Positions 8,149-17,553 are shown, counted from the stretch's first letter. The stretch is 64,000 nt of DNA from Myxococcota bacterium (GCA_963169045.1 CAUJDF010000024.1:1-64000); one strand, 5' to 3'. Translations and numbers: made by a program. The notes: generated by a model from the sequence alone, not told the origin.

Positions 8149-10361
8149 GTGAAGCGTCGTGTCATCCTGGGTTGTCTGCTTCTGGCATCGGCGGCGGCCC
8201 AGACGGGTGTGTCCGACGACCGCGTGCGCCTGCCCGACGGCCCGGGCTCGCTCGGGGGCGTCGGCGAGCACGTCGGCCTCGACGCCAACATGGGCACGAT
8301 GGCCTGGAGCCTGCCCATCGAGGTGCCGCCCGGGTTTGCGGGCGTCACGCCGGCCCTCGCCCTCACGTACGACTCGGGGGCCGGCAGCGGGCCCGTCGGG
8401 CGCTGGTCGGACTGGACGGTCATCGAGGGCGCGCCGGTGAGCGCCGCCGAGCTGCCGCTGTCGTCGCTCGAGGACCTCGACGGCGACGGCCTGGCCGACC
8501 TCGTCGTCGTGAGCGGCGCCGAGGTGCGCTACGCCCTCAACCGCAACGGCACGAGCTTCTTCGCCGTCGCGCGCCTGACGAGCGACGCCGTGGACGGCGA
8601 CATCCGACGTACCCCGACGGCCGCGCGGTCGAGCGTCGATGCCTCGCGGCTCGTCGCCATCCCCGGCGTGGTCGAGTCCGTGACGTACGACGAGCGCGGC
8701 CTCGCGACGGGGCGACGCCACGCCGACGGCAGCGAGACGGGGTGGACCTACGACGACCGCCTCCGGCGGGCCGCGCTGCGGACGACGCTCGCCGGGACGA
8801 CGGTGCAGGCCTACGCGTACGACCGCAACCGCGCGAGCCGCCTCGTGCGCGTCCGAGACGGCGGGGACGCGCGCTGGCCCGGCGGCGCCGCGGACCTCAC
8901 GCTCGACGCCTGGTACCGCGCCACGCGCGTCGCGTACGCCGAGGGCGCGAAAGACTTCGCGTTCGATGCCATCGACAACCTGACGTCGAAGGATGGCATC
9001 ACGCTGACCTACGGCGAGGGCGCGGGACCGAACGCCGTCACCTCGGCCGGCTCGTCCGGGCGGGCGAGGCGCGGTTCGCCTGCGGCGCCGACGTCGAGCG
9101 TGTCTCGAAGGTCGAGGAAGGCAGCGTGACGCAGTATGTCTCACCCGACTTCGAGCTGCGCGATGGCATCGCCACACTCTTCGTCCGGATGGGCGGCCGC
9201 CTCGCCCGTTACGAGAGCGCCTCCCTGGCGACGACGATGCTGCCCGACCTCGTCGCCGACGGCCGCATCGACGCCGCCGACGCGCGCGCGGCCGACGACG
9301 ACGCGCTCGCCGACCGACTGCTGTGGTCGTCGGTGCGCCGCCAGCTGCTCGAGACCGGGCCCGAGCTCGTCCACTTCCATCACGACCACCTCGGCGGCCT
9401 CACCGTGGCCACCGCTGGCGGCGAAGTGGTGGGGCAGCGCGCCTTCGGACCGACCGGCGAGGAGCGCGCGGGGTCCTTCGGCGACGTGGATCCCTACGGC
9501 TTCACCGGCCAGGAGCGCGACGCGTCGACCGGGCTCGTCCGTTTCCAGTTCCGATCCTTCGAACCGGCGATCGGGCGGTGGATCTCGCCGGATCCGGCGT
9601 TCCTGCGCGCGACGCCCGACGGGATCGGCCGCCACGGCGAGGCGGCGACCGCCTACGCCTACGTCGGCAATCACTTCGGGGATGCCTTCGACCCGCTCGG
9701 TCTGTTCTTCGAAGGTGCGGAGGCCAGGGGGCTCGTCAAGCAGATCCGGCAGAGGGCGCAGATCCCCGCCGGTCGCAACCTCATGCTCGTGCGGACGACC
9801 GCCGGCGCCCAACAGGCCCTCTACTTCATCGTCTCGAGCATGAACCCCGGCGTCGTCGACTCGACCGCGCAGGTGAGCGGCGGCACGTGGACACACATGC
9901 CGGGGAAGCCCGCCGACGGCCAGCAGATCCAGACCACGAAGCCCGCCGGCGCGTTCATGCCGGACCACACGCACACCGAGCCGCTCTTCTTGCAGCACGT
10001 GCTCGACAACGTGCCGGCGGGATCGGTCGACACCATCGAGCTCTCCTCGGAGCGACCGTTCTGCAGCTCGTGCGGCGGCCACGACGACGCCGGGGCCCGC
10101 GTGGGCGCGGGCGCGAACCACGCCGGCGTCATCGAGCAGTTCCACGCGCTGCGCCCCGAGGTCGAGGTCCAGGCCTCGGCGGGGCCGGACAAGCACGGGA
10201 GGAAGGTGCACACCCTGCGGCAGCGGCAGCACTCTCAGAGGGCGACGCTGAAGGGGAAGGCCGGGCACATGACGCTGCGCGGCGGGGTCTCGAAGCGGGG
10301 AAAGTCGAAGCGGCGGCGGATGCCCCGCCGGTGGCCCGGGGCCGCGGCGGTCAGTCCTTGA
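8149..10361 (+). pseudogene. Rhs/YD-repeat protein with SpvB-like N-terminus and deaminase-like C-terminus, frameshifted
   Basis: GTG at 8149 after GGGGAGG gives a Sec signal peptide (LLLASAAAQ). Residues about 25-130 match the SpvB-type start of Rhs/TcB proteins (GMTPAL-like VTPALALTYDSG; DLDGDGLADLVV). YD repeats follow (VTYDERGLATGRRHADGS). This frame stops at 9129, but homology runs on in the next frame from about 9064: GEARF, ERVSKV, then the Rhs core HFHHDHLGG, YGFTGQERD, VRFQFRSF, GRWISPDP and DPLGLF. The switch lies in the G-rich stretch gggcggg at 9058-9064. The second frame stays open to 10361. The N-terminal part is far shorter than in intact SpvB/Rhs proteins, so internal deletion is likely too. 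It could be a decayed toxin gene, a phase-variable one or a sequencing error. The 3' end overlaps the next, convergent gene by 11 bp; no immunity gene follows on the + strand. Confidence 0.75.
9702..10361 (+). other. Candidate deaminase-type toxin domain at the Rhs C-terminus
   Basis: The region after the conserved DPLG junction (9690-9701), about 220 residues. It shows HTE at 9972-9980 and PFCSSC at 10056-10073, spaced as the HxE and PCxxC zinc/catalytic motifs of nucleic-acid deaminase toxins. An Arg/Lys-rich tail follows. The assignment rests on motifs only; a plain structural zinc site is the alternative. Confidence 0.5.
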
Positions 10362-11253
10362 CGCACATGCGGAGCTGGACGTAGGGCGCGTTCGTGCCGG
10401 GGACGGCGCCCGCGGCCTGGACGTGCACGGCGGGCTGGGCGCCGCCGAGCGTGATGCCGGTCCACGCGCGATCGCTGATGACCTCGTGCGCGTTGTGGCG
10501 ATTGCCCCAGTCCACCGAACCGCAGCAGTCGTCGGAGTTCGACGTCCCGACCCGGTGGACGTGTCCGGGGTCGTTGACCTGGTGACTGTGGGCGTCTTGC
10601 GACGCAGCGTGGCTGTGCTGCCCGACCGGGCGGTCCTCGCGGTCGCCGAGCGGCTGGCCGGCGAGGCCGCCGAGCGTGCCCTGCGGATGGACGCCGACCA
10701 CGTAGCGCCCGTTGCCGGGCGCGAAGGGGCGGTAGCCCGGCGGACACTCGGGCAGATCGAAATACATCACCGCGCCGCGCGGCACGGCCATCGTCTCGAG
10801 GCTCCACAGGGCCTGGCCGGACGGGTGCAGCGCCCGGCGCCCCGTGAGCGGCACCCAAGGCGTCGGCTCGGCGTCGGGCGCCGCCGGCAGCCGGACCGAC
10901 GTCTCGAGGTAGTGCTGCCGGTTGCGGGACAGGTGCGGGCCGATGGGAACGGCCTGACCGCCGGCGGGACCCCCCAGGCGCACGGAGAACTGACCGCCGA
11001 AGACCCGCACCTCCGGGTGCTCTTCTTCCCAGAGAGGCGCTCCGCCTTCGGGGGCGGCGAAGAGCCGGAACCGCATCTGCACGGTGCCGTCGTAGGGCAC
11101 GCCGTCGTGGTCGAGGTGGCCCGCGTAGGCGACGACCTGCTGGAGCGGCTGCTCGGCCGGCTCGCCCGCCTGTGCGACCGCGACACCGAGAGACACCGCG
11201 AGCGCCGGCGCCCAGACCGCCGACCGATGGATCGATCTCGCTACAGAACGCAT
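10351..11253 (-). CDS. Secreted phage tail collar-like protein with HxH motifs
   Basis: 300 aa from the ATG at 11253, which has GAGGG upstream; longer starts to 11298 are open. A signal peptide (LAVSLGVAVAQA) is followed by a beta-rich domain, about 25-150 (VQMRFRLFAAPEGGAPLW; GQFSVRLGG), of a type common in large secreted proteobacterial proteins. The C-terminal domain resembles phage tail collar/fibre tips: VMYFDLPECPPGYRPF, GRYVVGVHPQGTLGG, then HSH, HSH and HVH within 25 residues, and a C-terminal YVQLRMCVKD. In phage fibres repeated HxH triplets bind iron along a trimer; a similar fold here is inference. Function unknown, probably an exported fibrous or adhesive protein. Confidence 0.7.
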   Translation of the reverse strand: MRSVARSIHRSAVWAPALAVSLGVAVAQAGEPAEQPLQQVVAYAGHLDHDGVPYDGTVQMRFRLFAAPEGGAPLWEEEHPEVRVFGGQFSVRLGGPAGGQAVPIGPHLSRNRQHYLETSVRLPAAPDAEPTPWVPLTGRRALHPSGQALWSLETMAVPRGAVMYFDLPECPPGYRPFAPGNGRYVVGVHPQGTLGGLAGQPLGDREDRPVGQHSHAASQDAHSHQVNDPGHVHRVGTSNSDDCCGSVDWGNRHNAHEVISDRAWTGITLGGAQPAVHVQAAGAVPGTNAPYVQLRMCVKD

Positions 11254-11381
11254 CGAGGCCCTCGTCACAGCCATCACGAAGAACGGATAGCAGAACACAC
11301 GAGGCCATCCGCCGAAAGACCGATCCGTAGGCCCGCGCCAATCCCGTACGCGTTTCCCCTGTCCGCCGCGCTCGGATTCCG

Positions 11382-11564
11382 ATGGCAGGCCGCGGCACGG
11401 TCGGTCGAGCCTGCGTCACGGTGACGCTGCGGGCGGCCGACGGCTCGCCCGGGCGCGAGGTGACGCTCTGGGAGAGCCAGTTCGACGATGCCGCGGCCCT
11501 GCGCGCGCTGAAGGCACGGCTCGACGCGCTGGTGAAGCGGGTGTCGGGCGGCGAGGTGGATTGA
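11382..11564 (+). CDS. Small hypothetical protein
   Basis: 60 aa between the tail-collar-like gene and a convergent lipoprotein gene. Codon third positions are almost all G/C from residue 12 to the end, as in real genes here. The C-terminal half predicts an amphipathic helix (DAAALRALKARLDALVKRV). The ATG has no ribosome site; a GTG at 11421 is an alternative start. It may be a small protein or the remnant of a larger one; not recognised. The rest of 11254-11589 shows nothing else. Confidence 0.35.
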   Translation: MAGRGTVGRACVTVTLRAADGSPGREVTLWESQFDDAAALRALKARLDALVKRVSGGEVD

Positions 11565-11589
11565 CGGCGGTGGCCGGCGCCGCCGCGCG

Positions 11590-13425
11590 TCACTCGAAGC
11601 AGGCGCAGCAGGCGGCGGGATCGCGGCTGCCGGGATGCGCGCACCAGCCGCCGACGTGGCCGGCGGCGAGACAGGCCGCGTGGCAGTCGGGCTGGGCGCC
11701 GAGGCAGGCCTCGCAGCCGCTCGGCGCGCAGGCGCAGCAGCGGCCGGGATCGGCGCTGCCCGGCGCGCCGCAGATCCCGTCGCCCGGGCATGCCTCGCCG
11801 CACGTCAGTCCCGGCTCGAGGCACCCGGTGCAGCCGCCGCCGGGCGCCGGCGCCGCGCCGCCGGGGAAGGCGGCGGCGATGCGGTTGCGGTTCCAGGCGG
11901 GCACAAAGGCGCCGCCGAAATAGACGCCGGCCGCCCGGCCCTCCGCCAGCCACAGGAAGGGCGTGACCTGGCCGTGCGCGTCGTAGGCGGCGCCGCTGCG
12001 CGCGAAGAGCAGGCCGCGGTCGACCCAGCACAGGCCGTCGGGGCTCGTCGCCCATCGCGTGCCGTCGCCGCCCTCGCGCAACATCACGTACACGCCGCCC
12101 ACGCGCTTCACGTCGACGGCGCCAGCGTCGCGGAAGACCGGGTTGCCCGGGTGCCGCACGAAGCGGACGCCGTCGTTCGAGACGGCCAGGCCGACGTGGC
12201 GGCGGCCGTCGGGGCCGGTGCCGTCGTACCACAAGCGGTACAAGCCGTCCTCGTACAGCACCGACGGGCGGCCGACCTTGACCGAGTCCCAGGCGCCGGC
12301 GGGGCCGGTCTGCAGGACGTAGCCCTCGCGCTGGAAGTTGTCGGGCGACGCGGCGGTGGCGAGCGCGACGAGGTCCTCCTCGGCGCGCGGGGCCTCGGTG
12401 TAGTACATGCGCCACCGGTCGCCGACGCGGACCACGCTGGGGTCGTTCTGGTGGTTGGCGGCGCCGCGGTTGAGCACGGGCTGCGGATCGGCGCCCTCGG
12501 GCCACTTGCGCCACTCCATGCCGTCGCGCGAGGTCGCGAGGAAGATGCGGTCGTGGCCGTCGGCGCCCTGGCTGCCGTACCACAGGAGCCAGCCGCCGGC
12601 GTGCGGCACGATGTCGGGCGCGTAGACGTTGTCGGCGCCCTGTAGGGCGGCGTCGGCGGAGGCGACGAGCAGTGGGTTGCGGTCGGACGGGGCCCAGCGC
12701 GCCGGCCAGGCGTCGGGCAGCCGCGGGTCGCACGCGCACGCGCCGTCGACACACACGTGGCCGCCGGGGCAGGCGCCGCAGCTGCCGCCGCAGCCGTCGT
12801 CCCCGCAGACGCCGTCGCAGCGCGGCTGGCAGACGCAGGCGCCGCCGATGCACGCCTCGTTCGGGGCGCAGCGGCCGCAGAGGCCGCGGCAGCCGTCGTC
12901 GCCGCACGTGCGGCCGGCGCAGGCGGGGACGCACGCGTCGGGCGGGGTGGCGTCGGCGGGGGACGCGTCGGCGCCCGATGCGTCGGGGGGTGAGGCGTCG
13001 GCGCGCACAACGTCCGGCGCGGTGGCGTCGGTCGCGGCGTCCGCGCGCGAGGCATCCGGCGCGGCAGCGTCGGTCGCGGCGTCCGCGCGCGAGGCGTCGG
13101 GGGGCGAGGCGTCCGACGCGGAGGCATCGGTGGCGGCGTCGGCGCGCCGCGCCGCGTCGCCGGGCAGCGCGCCGTCGCGCGGCTGCGCGTCGGTCGCGGC
13201 GCCGTCGCGTGCGGGCGCCCCGTCGGGCCGCGCGGCGTCGGGCGGCGCGCCATCCGTCGCCAGCCGCGCATCGGCCGCCCCACCCGAGCGCATGGGCGCG
13301 TCGTCCGCGCACGCGCCGAGCGCGAGACACGCCGCGACGAAGGCGACCCACGACACGCGAAGCCCCCGCGCTCGCGTCGCGCGACGCGCCGGCCCGTCTC
13401 CCAAAGAACACCGCAAGTCCCGCAT
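11590..13425 (-). CDS. Lipoprotein with Asp/Ala-rich linker, Cys-rich repeats and a GH43/32-like beta-propeller
   Basis: 611 aa from ATG 13425 (a GTG about 22 codons later would also keep the signal). Lipobox LALGAC near residue 39. Residues about 50-150 are a low-complexity DA/PD/TDA linker. Two CGDDGC-type Cys modules follow (CAGRTCGDDGCRGLCGRC; CDGVCGDDGCGGSCGAC). From about 220 to 520 there is a five-bladed propeller of the arabinanase/levanase type, with repeated strands such as WLLWYGSQG, RDGMEWRKW, NDPSVVRVGDRWRMYY and GRPSVLYEDGLYRLWYDG. The C-terminus has two copies of C..PGS.DP..CCAC. Predicted to be a surface lipoprotein that binds or cuts polysaccharide. The catalytic acids were not identified, so enzymatic activity is uncertain. 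Confidence 0.72.
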   Translation of the reverse strand: MRDLRCSLGDGPARRATRARGLRVSWVAFVAACLALGACADDAPMRSGGAADARLATDGAPPDAARPDGAPARDGAATDAQPRDGALPGDAARRADAATDASASDASPPDASRADAATDAAAPDASRADAATDATAPDVVRADASPPDASGADASPADATPPDACVPACAGRTCGDDGCRGLCGRCAPNEACIGGACVCQPRCDGVCGDDGCGGSCGACPGGHVCVDGACACDPRLPDAWPARWAPSDRNPLLVASADAALQGADNVYAPDIVPHAGGWLLWYGSQGADGHDRIFLATSRDGMEWRKWPEGADPQPVLNRGAANHQNDPSVVRVGDRWRMYYTEAPRAEEDLVALATAASPDNFQREGYVLQTGPAGAWDSVKVGRPSVLYEDGLYRLWYDGTGPDGRRHVGLAVSNDGVRFVRHPGNPVFRDAGAVDVKRVGGVYVMLREGGDGTRWATSPDGLCWVDRGLLFARSGAAYDAHGQVTPFLWLAEGRAAGVYFGGAFVPAWNRNRIAAAFPGGAAPAPGGGCTGCLEPGLTCGEACPGDGICGAPGSADPGRCCACAPSGCEACLGAQPDCHAACLAAGHVGGWCAHPGSRDPAACCACFE

Positions 13426-13697
13426 GCGCGATTGAACGCGCAGTCCCGCGCCGAAGTCCAGCGGCCGCCGCGTCGCCCCGATCCGCCGGGCCCGGCCGCC
13501 AACGCCGGCGACGACCGGTCGGCCCCAACCCCCATCGGCCGCGAAATCGGGTTCGGCGGATCGATCTCCACCACGGTCCGTCGAGTCTCGGCGACCTCGC
13601 CCCCCCCGCCCGCCTCCGATGGGGCGCGGGCGGGGAGCCCGGACCACGACGCGACCGCGCCGGTCGGCACCGGCGGGGCAAGCGCGGAGGCCTCTCG

Positions 13698-14939
13698 ATG
13701 AAGCGCGCCCTCCTCTTGTGCTCACTGCTCTCTGGCCCCGTCGCCACCGCCGCGACGTTCGTCGTGAACGACGCCGACGACGCACACGACGCCAACCCGG
13801 GCAACGGCACCTGCGATGCCTCCGGCGCCGACGGGTGCACGCTGCGCGCGGCCATCGAGGAGGCGAACGGGCGCGCCGGCCTGGACCACGTCCTCGTGCC
13901 CTCGGGCAGCTACGACCTCGACCTGGGGACGCTCTTCGTCTCCGATCCCGTGCGCATCGTGGGGCCCGTCGTCGGCACCGTCGTGATCGACGTGCAGGGC
14001 GGCGGCAGCGTCTTCGACATCGACGGGACCGGCGGCATCCGGGTCGAGCTCCACCGGCTGACCATCCAGGGCGGGGACGCGATGGCGGGCGGCGGAATCA
14101 TCAACCGCGGCGGCGTCGTGCTGGTGCACCGCACGATCGTCCGCGGCAACACCGCCTTCAGCGAGGGCGCCGGCATCGTCAACGGCGACGGCGGCGTGAT
14201 GTCGATCGTCCGCAGCCACATCACCGACAACGGCGACGTGCTCGCCGGCAACGAGATCGGCCTGCCGGGGCGCTCCGGCGGCATCGAGAACGACTCCGAC
14301 AGCGTGCTGTTCATCGACCACAGCGCCGTCACCGGCAACCGCGCCAACCGATTCGGCGGCATGCGCAACCTCGGCTGGTTGATCGCGACGAACAGCACGT
14401 TCAGCGGCAACCTCGGCGACGTCGACACCGGCGGCATCACCAACACCGGCCTGGCGTTCATGAACAACGTCACCCTCTACGACAACCAGGTCCTCAACCT
14501 CGAGGACAACAACATCTACACCGCGGGCGGGCTCGCGAACGTCGGTCTGCTCTTCATCGGCAACTCGATCATCGCCGGCAACACGAACGCCGGGCTCAAC
14601 CCGCCGGACTGCAACGGGACGATCTCGAGCGTCGGGTACAACCTCGTGCAGGACACCGAGGGCTGCACCCTCGCCGGCTCGAACACTGGCGTGCTGACGG
14701 GCGTCGACCCGCTCCTCGGAGCGCTGCTGCCGAACGGCGGCGACACGCCGACGCACGCGCTCGCCGCGAACAGCCCGGCGCGCAACGCGGGCAACCCCGC
14801 CTTCCCGAACGGGCTCGGCACGGCGTGCATGCCGACCGACCAGCGTTATCGCTTGCGTGGCGTCGGCCCCGGCGTGGGGCGCTGCGACATGGGCGCCTAC
14901 GAACGCGGCGGCGCCCCGGGCGAGGAGCAGGCCCCGTAG
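13698..14939 (+). CDS. Secreted right-handed beta-helix protein (CSLREA / choice-of-anchor type)
   Basis: 413 aa, ATG with GGAGG 7 nt upstream. Signal peptide MKRALLLCSLLSGPVATAA. The start of the mature chain, TFVVNDADDAHDANPGNGTCDASGADGCTLRAAIEEAN, fits the CSLREA-type motif. Asn/Gly-rich parallel beta-helix coils follow (GGGIINRGG, GAGIVNGDGG, GGMRNLGWLIATNSTFSGN). The end (NGGDTPTHAL, SPARNAG, CDMGAYE) is the usual closing signature of these proteins. Likely exported and surface-associated; ligand unknown. It is divergent from the lipoprotein gene; the 272 bp between them must hold both promoters, none clear. Confidence 0.8.
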   Translation: MKRALLLCSLLSGPVATAATFVVNDADDAHDANPGNGTCDASGADGCTLRAAIEEANGRAGLDHVLVPSGSYDLDLGTLFVSDPVRIVGPVVGTVVIDVQGGGSVFDIDGTGGIRVELHRLTIQGGDAMAGGGIINRGGVVLVHRTIVRGNTAFSEGAGIVNGDGGVMSIVRSHITDNGDVLAGNEIGLPGRSGGIENDSDSVLFIDHSAVTGNRANRFGGMRNLGWLIATNSTFSGNLGDVDTGGITNTGLAFMNNVTLYDNQVLNLEDNNIYTAGGLANVGLLFIGNSIIAGNTNAGLNPPDCNGTISSVGYNLVQDTEGCTLAGSNTGVLTGVDPLLGALLPNGGDTPTHALAANSPARNAGNPAFPNGLGTACMPTDQRYRLRGVGPGVGRCDMGAYERGGAPGEEQAP

Positions 14940-14944
14940 CCTCG

Positions 14945-16066
14945 TCACTCGGGCGGTGGCTTCTCGCCGCCGCCCTTGCCGCCGAACACTTCCTTCACCT
15001 GGTCCCAGATCGCCTGCCCGGCCTGACCGATGCCGCTGCCGATGTCGTTGATCGTCTTGAAGAACGGGTCCTTCGAGTCGCCGACCTTCGTGCGGTACTC
15101 GCGCATGGCGGCGCTGACCTCGTCGTAGGCGCGGGGCGCCTCGTCGCGGTGCGGGTAGTCGCCGGCGAGGAGGCGCCCGTAGTCGCCGTCGTCGACCCAG
15201 CGCTTGAGCTCGGCGAGGCGCAGCACGGCGAAGGGGTGCGTGCGGCCGAGCAGGTTGAGCAGCTTGAGCGCGCCGTCGCGCACGTCGCCGCCGGCCTCGT
15301 ACTCGGCGGCCTGCTCGACGAAGGCGTCGACGTCCATCTGCTCGGTGTGGCGTCCGCCGGCCATCTTGAGGTGCACGCCGTAGGCGGCGCGCGGGTCCTG
15401 CAGGCACAGCAGGCCGGCCCGGTCGGCGGAGAGCTCCGACTTGCGGTCCCACTCGCGCAGCGCGGCGATGATGCCCCACAGCGCGATGCCCGACAGCGGC
15501 GTGGCGTAGGCGAGCCGCGCCAGCGACAGCTGCAGCAGGATCGCGAGCAAATTCTTGTAGAGGACGTGGTTGGAGAGCACGTGTCCGAGCTCGTGGCCGA
15601 CGACGAACCGCTGCTCGTCTTCGGTGAGCAGGTCGAGGATCGACGAGTTGACGACGATGAACGGCCGGTCCGCGCCGATGGCGCCCGCGTTGATGACCGG
15701 GTTCTGCATCACGTACAGCTCGGGGCGCTCGGGCAGGTCGAGGATCTCGCAGCACTCGCGCATCACCCCGTGCAGCCGCGAGAACTGGCGCTCGCTCGTG
15801 CGGACGGCGCCCGCGAGGAACCAGTAGCGCAGCCGCCGCTCGGACAGCGCCCCCATCATCCAGCGCACCACCTGGTCGAGGCCCTTCAGCCGGCGGAGCG
15901 CGCCGAGCGCCAGCGCGTCGGCGGGGTGCTCGTACGCGCGGGACGCGAGCCCGGGGAACCGGACGCGTCCGCCGCCCGCCCCGTTCGCGTCGTCGTGCGC
16001 CGGTGCGTGCTCGATCGGAGGCGCCTCGAAGATCCGCCGAATCTCGTCCCGATCGTCGCCGCTCAT
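14945..16066 (-). CDS. M48-family zinc metallopeptidase
   Basis: 373 aa, ATG start. The zinc motif HELGH lies near residue 158 with the third ligand in SELSADRAG near 213, as in the Ste24/HtpX (M48) family. A hydrophobic stretch (LLAILLQLSLARLAYATPLSGIALWGII) between them suggests membrane association. The N-terminus is cytoplasmic-looking with no signal peptide. The C-terminal 100 residues are charged and end in GGKGGGEKPPPE. Probably membrane protein quality control or maturation. Its stop lies 5 bp from the convergent beta-helix gene. Confidence 0.85.
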   Translation of the reverse strand: MSGDDRDEIRRIFEAPPIEHAPAHDDANGAGGGRVRFPGLASRAYEHPADALALGALRRLKGLDQVVRWMMGALSERRLRYWFLAGAVRTSERQFSRLHGVMRECCEILDLPERPELYVMQNPVINAGAIGADRPFIVVNSSILDLLTEDEQRFVVGHELGHVLSNHVLYKNLLAILLQLSLARLAYATPLSGIALWGIIAALREWDRKSELSADRAGLLCLQDPRAAYGVHLKMAGGRHTEQMDVDAFVEQAAEYEAGGDVRDGALKLLNLLGRTHPFAVLRLAELKRWVDDGDYGRLLAGDYPHRDEAPRAYDEVSAAMREYRTKVGDSKDPFFKTINDIGSGIGQAGQAIWDQVKEVFGGKGGGEKPPPE

Positions 16067-16170
16067 GTCGCCCTCCGCGTCCCGTCTCGTCGAGGCACCC
16101 TAGCACCGACGGAGCGCGCGCACGAGCACGGGGCGCGGCGGCGCATCGCTTGGCCCTGTGCCGGCATCGG

Positions 16171-16179
16171 TGCTATTCA
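16171..16179 (+). promoter_or_regulatory. Putative extended -10 element for the aminopeptidase gene
   Basis: TGC-TATTCA, an extended -10 (TGn plus hexamer) about 31 bp before the GTG at 16210. No good -35 hexamer is visible. Confidence 0.3.
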
Positions 16180-16209
16180 GGCGCCGAACCGCCTCCTGGA
16201 GTCCGCACC

Positions 16210-17538
16210 GTGCAGGCCCCGACGTTCCACGAGCACCGCGACGCGCTGCTGAAGCGCCTGACGGGCGCCGTCGCCGTCTTCTTCGCCGCCCCCGAGCTGA
16301 TCCGCAACCACGACGTCCAGCACGCGTGGCGCCAGGACTCGGACTTCTTCTACCTCACGGGCTTCGAGGAGCCGGACTCGGTGCTGGTGCTGGCGCCGCA
16401 CCGCGAGCCGGGCGACCGCGTCGTCCTGTTCCTGCGCGAGCGCGACCCGGAGCGCGAGGTGTGGGACGGCGAGCGCCTGGGCGTCGAGCGCGCGGTCGAA
16501 GCGCTCGGCGTCGACAAGGCCTTCCCCGCGAAGGAGCTCGAGGCGAAGCTGCCCGAGTACCTCAAGGGCGCCACGAAGCTCTACCACCAGCTCGGCCGCC
16601 ACGAGCCCGACGACGATCTGGTGATGCGCGCGATGCGCAAGGCGCGCTTCTTCCGCAAGCACGGCGCCGAGACGCCCGGCGACCTCTGCGACCCCGAGGT
16701 CCTGCTCCACGAGCTGCGGCTCTTCAAGGGCGAGACCGATCTGGTGGCCATGCGCCGCGCCGCGCACCTGACCAACCTCGGCCACCGCCGCGCCATGGCG
16801 ATCGCCCGCCCCGGCATCTGGGAGTACGAGCTCCAGGCGGCCATGGAGTACGAGTGGGCCGTGCGCGGCGCGCGCCGGACCGCCTACGAGTCGATCGTCG
16901 GCAGCGGGCCCAACGCCTGCGTTCTGCACTACCGCGACAGCAAGCGGCAGATCCGCGACGGCGAGATGGTGCTCATCGACGCCGGCTGCGAGTTCGATTA
17001 CTACGCCAGCGACGTCACGCGCACGTGGCCGGTCAGCGGGCGGTTCTCTCCGGCCCAGCGCGACGTGTACGAGATCGTCCTCGCCGCGCAGAAGGCCTCG
17101 ATCGAGCGCTGCCGGCCCGGCCATACCTTCGACGAGGTCCACCAGGCCTCGGTGCGCACCCTCGTCGAGGGCATGCTCGCGCTCGGCCTGCTGAAGGACA
17201 CCACGGTCGACGAGGCCATCGAGAAGGAGACGTTCAAGCGCTGGTACATGCACCGGACCAGTCACTGGCTCGGCATGGACGTGCACGACGTCGGCCGCTA
17301 CCACCTGAAGGGCGCCTCGCGCGGCCTCGAGCCGGGCATGGTGCTCACCGTCGAGCCCGGCCTGTACATCGCCCCCCACGACGAGCAGGCGCCCGAGCAC
17401 CTGCGCGGCATCGGCATCCGCATCGAGGACGACGTGCTCGTGACGGCGTCGGGCGCCGACGTGCTCACCCGCGACATCCCGAAGGAGGTGGCGGACCTCG
17501 AGGCGATCATCGGGAGCGGGTCGCTGGAAGTCGGGTGA
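16210..17538 (+). CDS. pepP: Xaa-Pro aminopeptidase (M24B)
   Basis: 442 aa; GTG at 16210 with GGAG 8 nt upstream. The N-terminal aminopeptidase P domain is recognisable by FFAAPELIRNHDVQHAWRQDSDFFYLTGFEEPDS. The pita-bread domain carries metal ligands in order: VLIDAGCEFDYY, YASDVTRTWP, the His in HWLGMDVHDVG, VEPGLY and RIEDDV. Length and motifs match PepP, which removes N-terminal residues before proline using two Mn ions. Cytoplasmic. A strong hairpin follows the stop. Confidence 0.93.
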   Translation: MQAPTFHEHRDALLKRLTGAVAVFFAAPELIRNHDVQHAWRQDSDFFYLTGFEEPDSVLVLAPHREPGDRVVLFLRERDPEREVWDGERLGVERAVEALGVDKAFPAKELEAKLPEYLKGATKLYHQLGRHEPDDDLVMRAMRKARFFRKHGAETPGDLCDPEVLLHELRLFKGETDLVAMRRAAHLTNLGHRRAMAIARPGIWEYELQAAMEYEWAVRGARRTAYESIVGSGPNACVLHYRDSKRQIRDGEMVLIDAGCEFDYYASDVTRTWPVSGRFSPAQRDVYEIVLAAQKASIERCRPGHTFDEVHQASVRTLVEGMLALGLLKDTTVDEAIEKETFKRWYMHRTSHWLGMDVHDVGRYHLKGASRGLEPGMVLTVEPGLYIAPHDEQAPEHLRGIGIRIEDDVLVTASGADVLTRDIPKEVADLEAIIGSGSLEVG

Positions 17539-17553
17539 CGAGAGGAAGGGGGG

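Noticed and set aside
5905..9177. 1090-codon - strand open frame opposite the EF-G-like and Rhs genes
   Set aside because: Mirror of the high-GC third positions of the + strand genes; His/Asp/Arg-rich with no domain.
12930..13300. Dense gcgtcgg/gcatccg short repeats that look like a repeat array
   Set aside because: They are codon-level repeats of a DA/PD-rich linker in the lipoprotein gene, not a CRISPR or satellite.
10235..13855. Very long - strand open frame (about 1200 codons) spanning three genes
   Set aside because: Arg/Pro/Ala-rich low-complexity translation typical of antisense frames in GC-rich DNA; it covers the tail-collar, lipoprotein and beta-helix genes in other frames.
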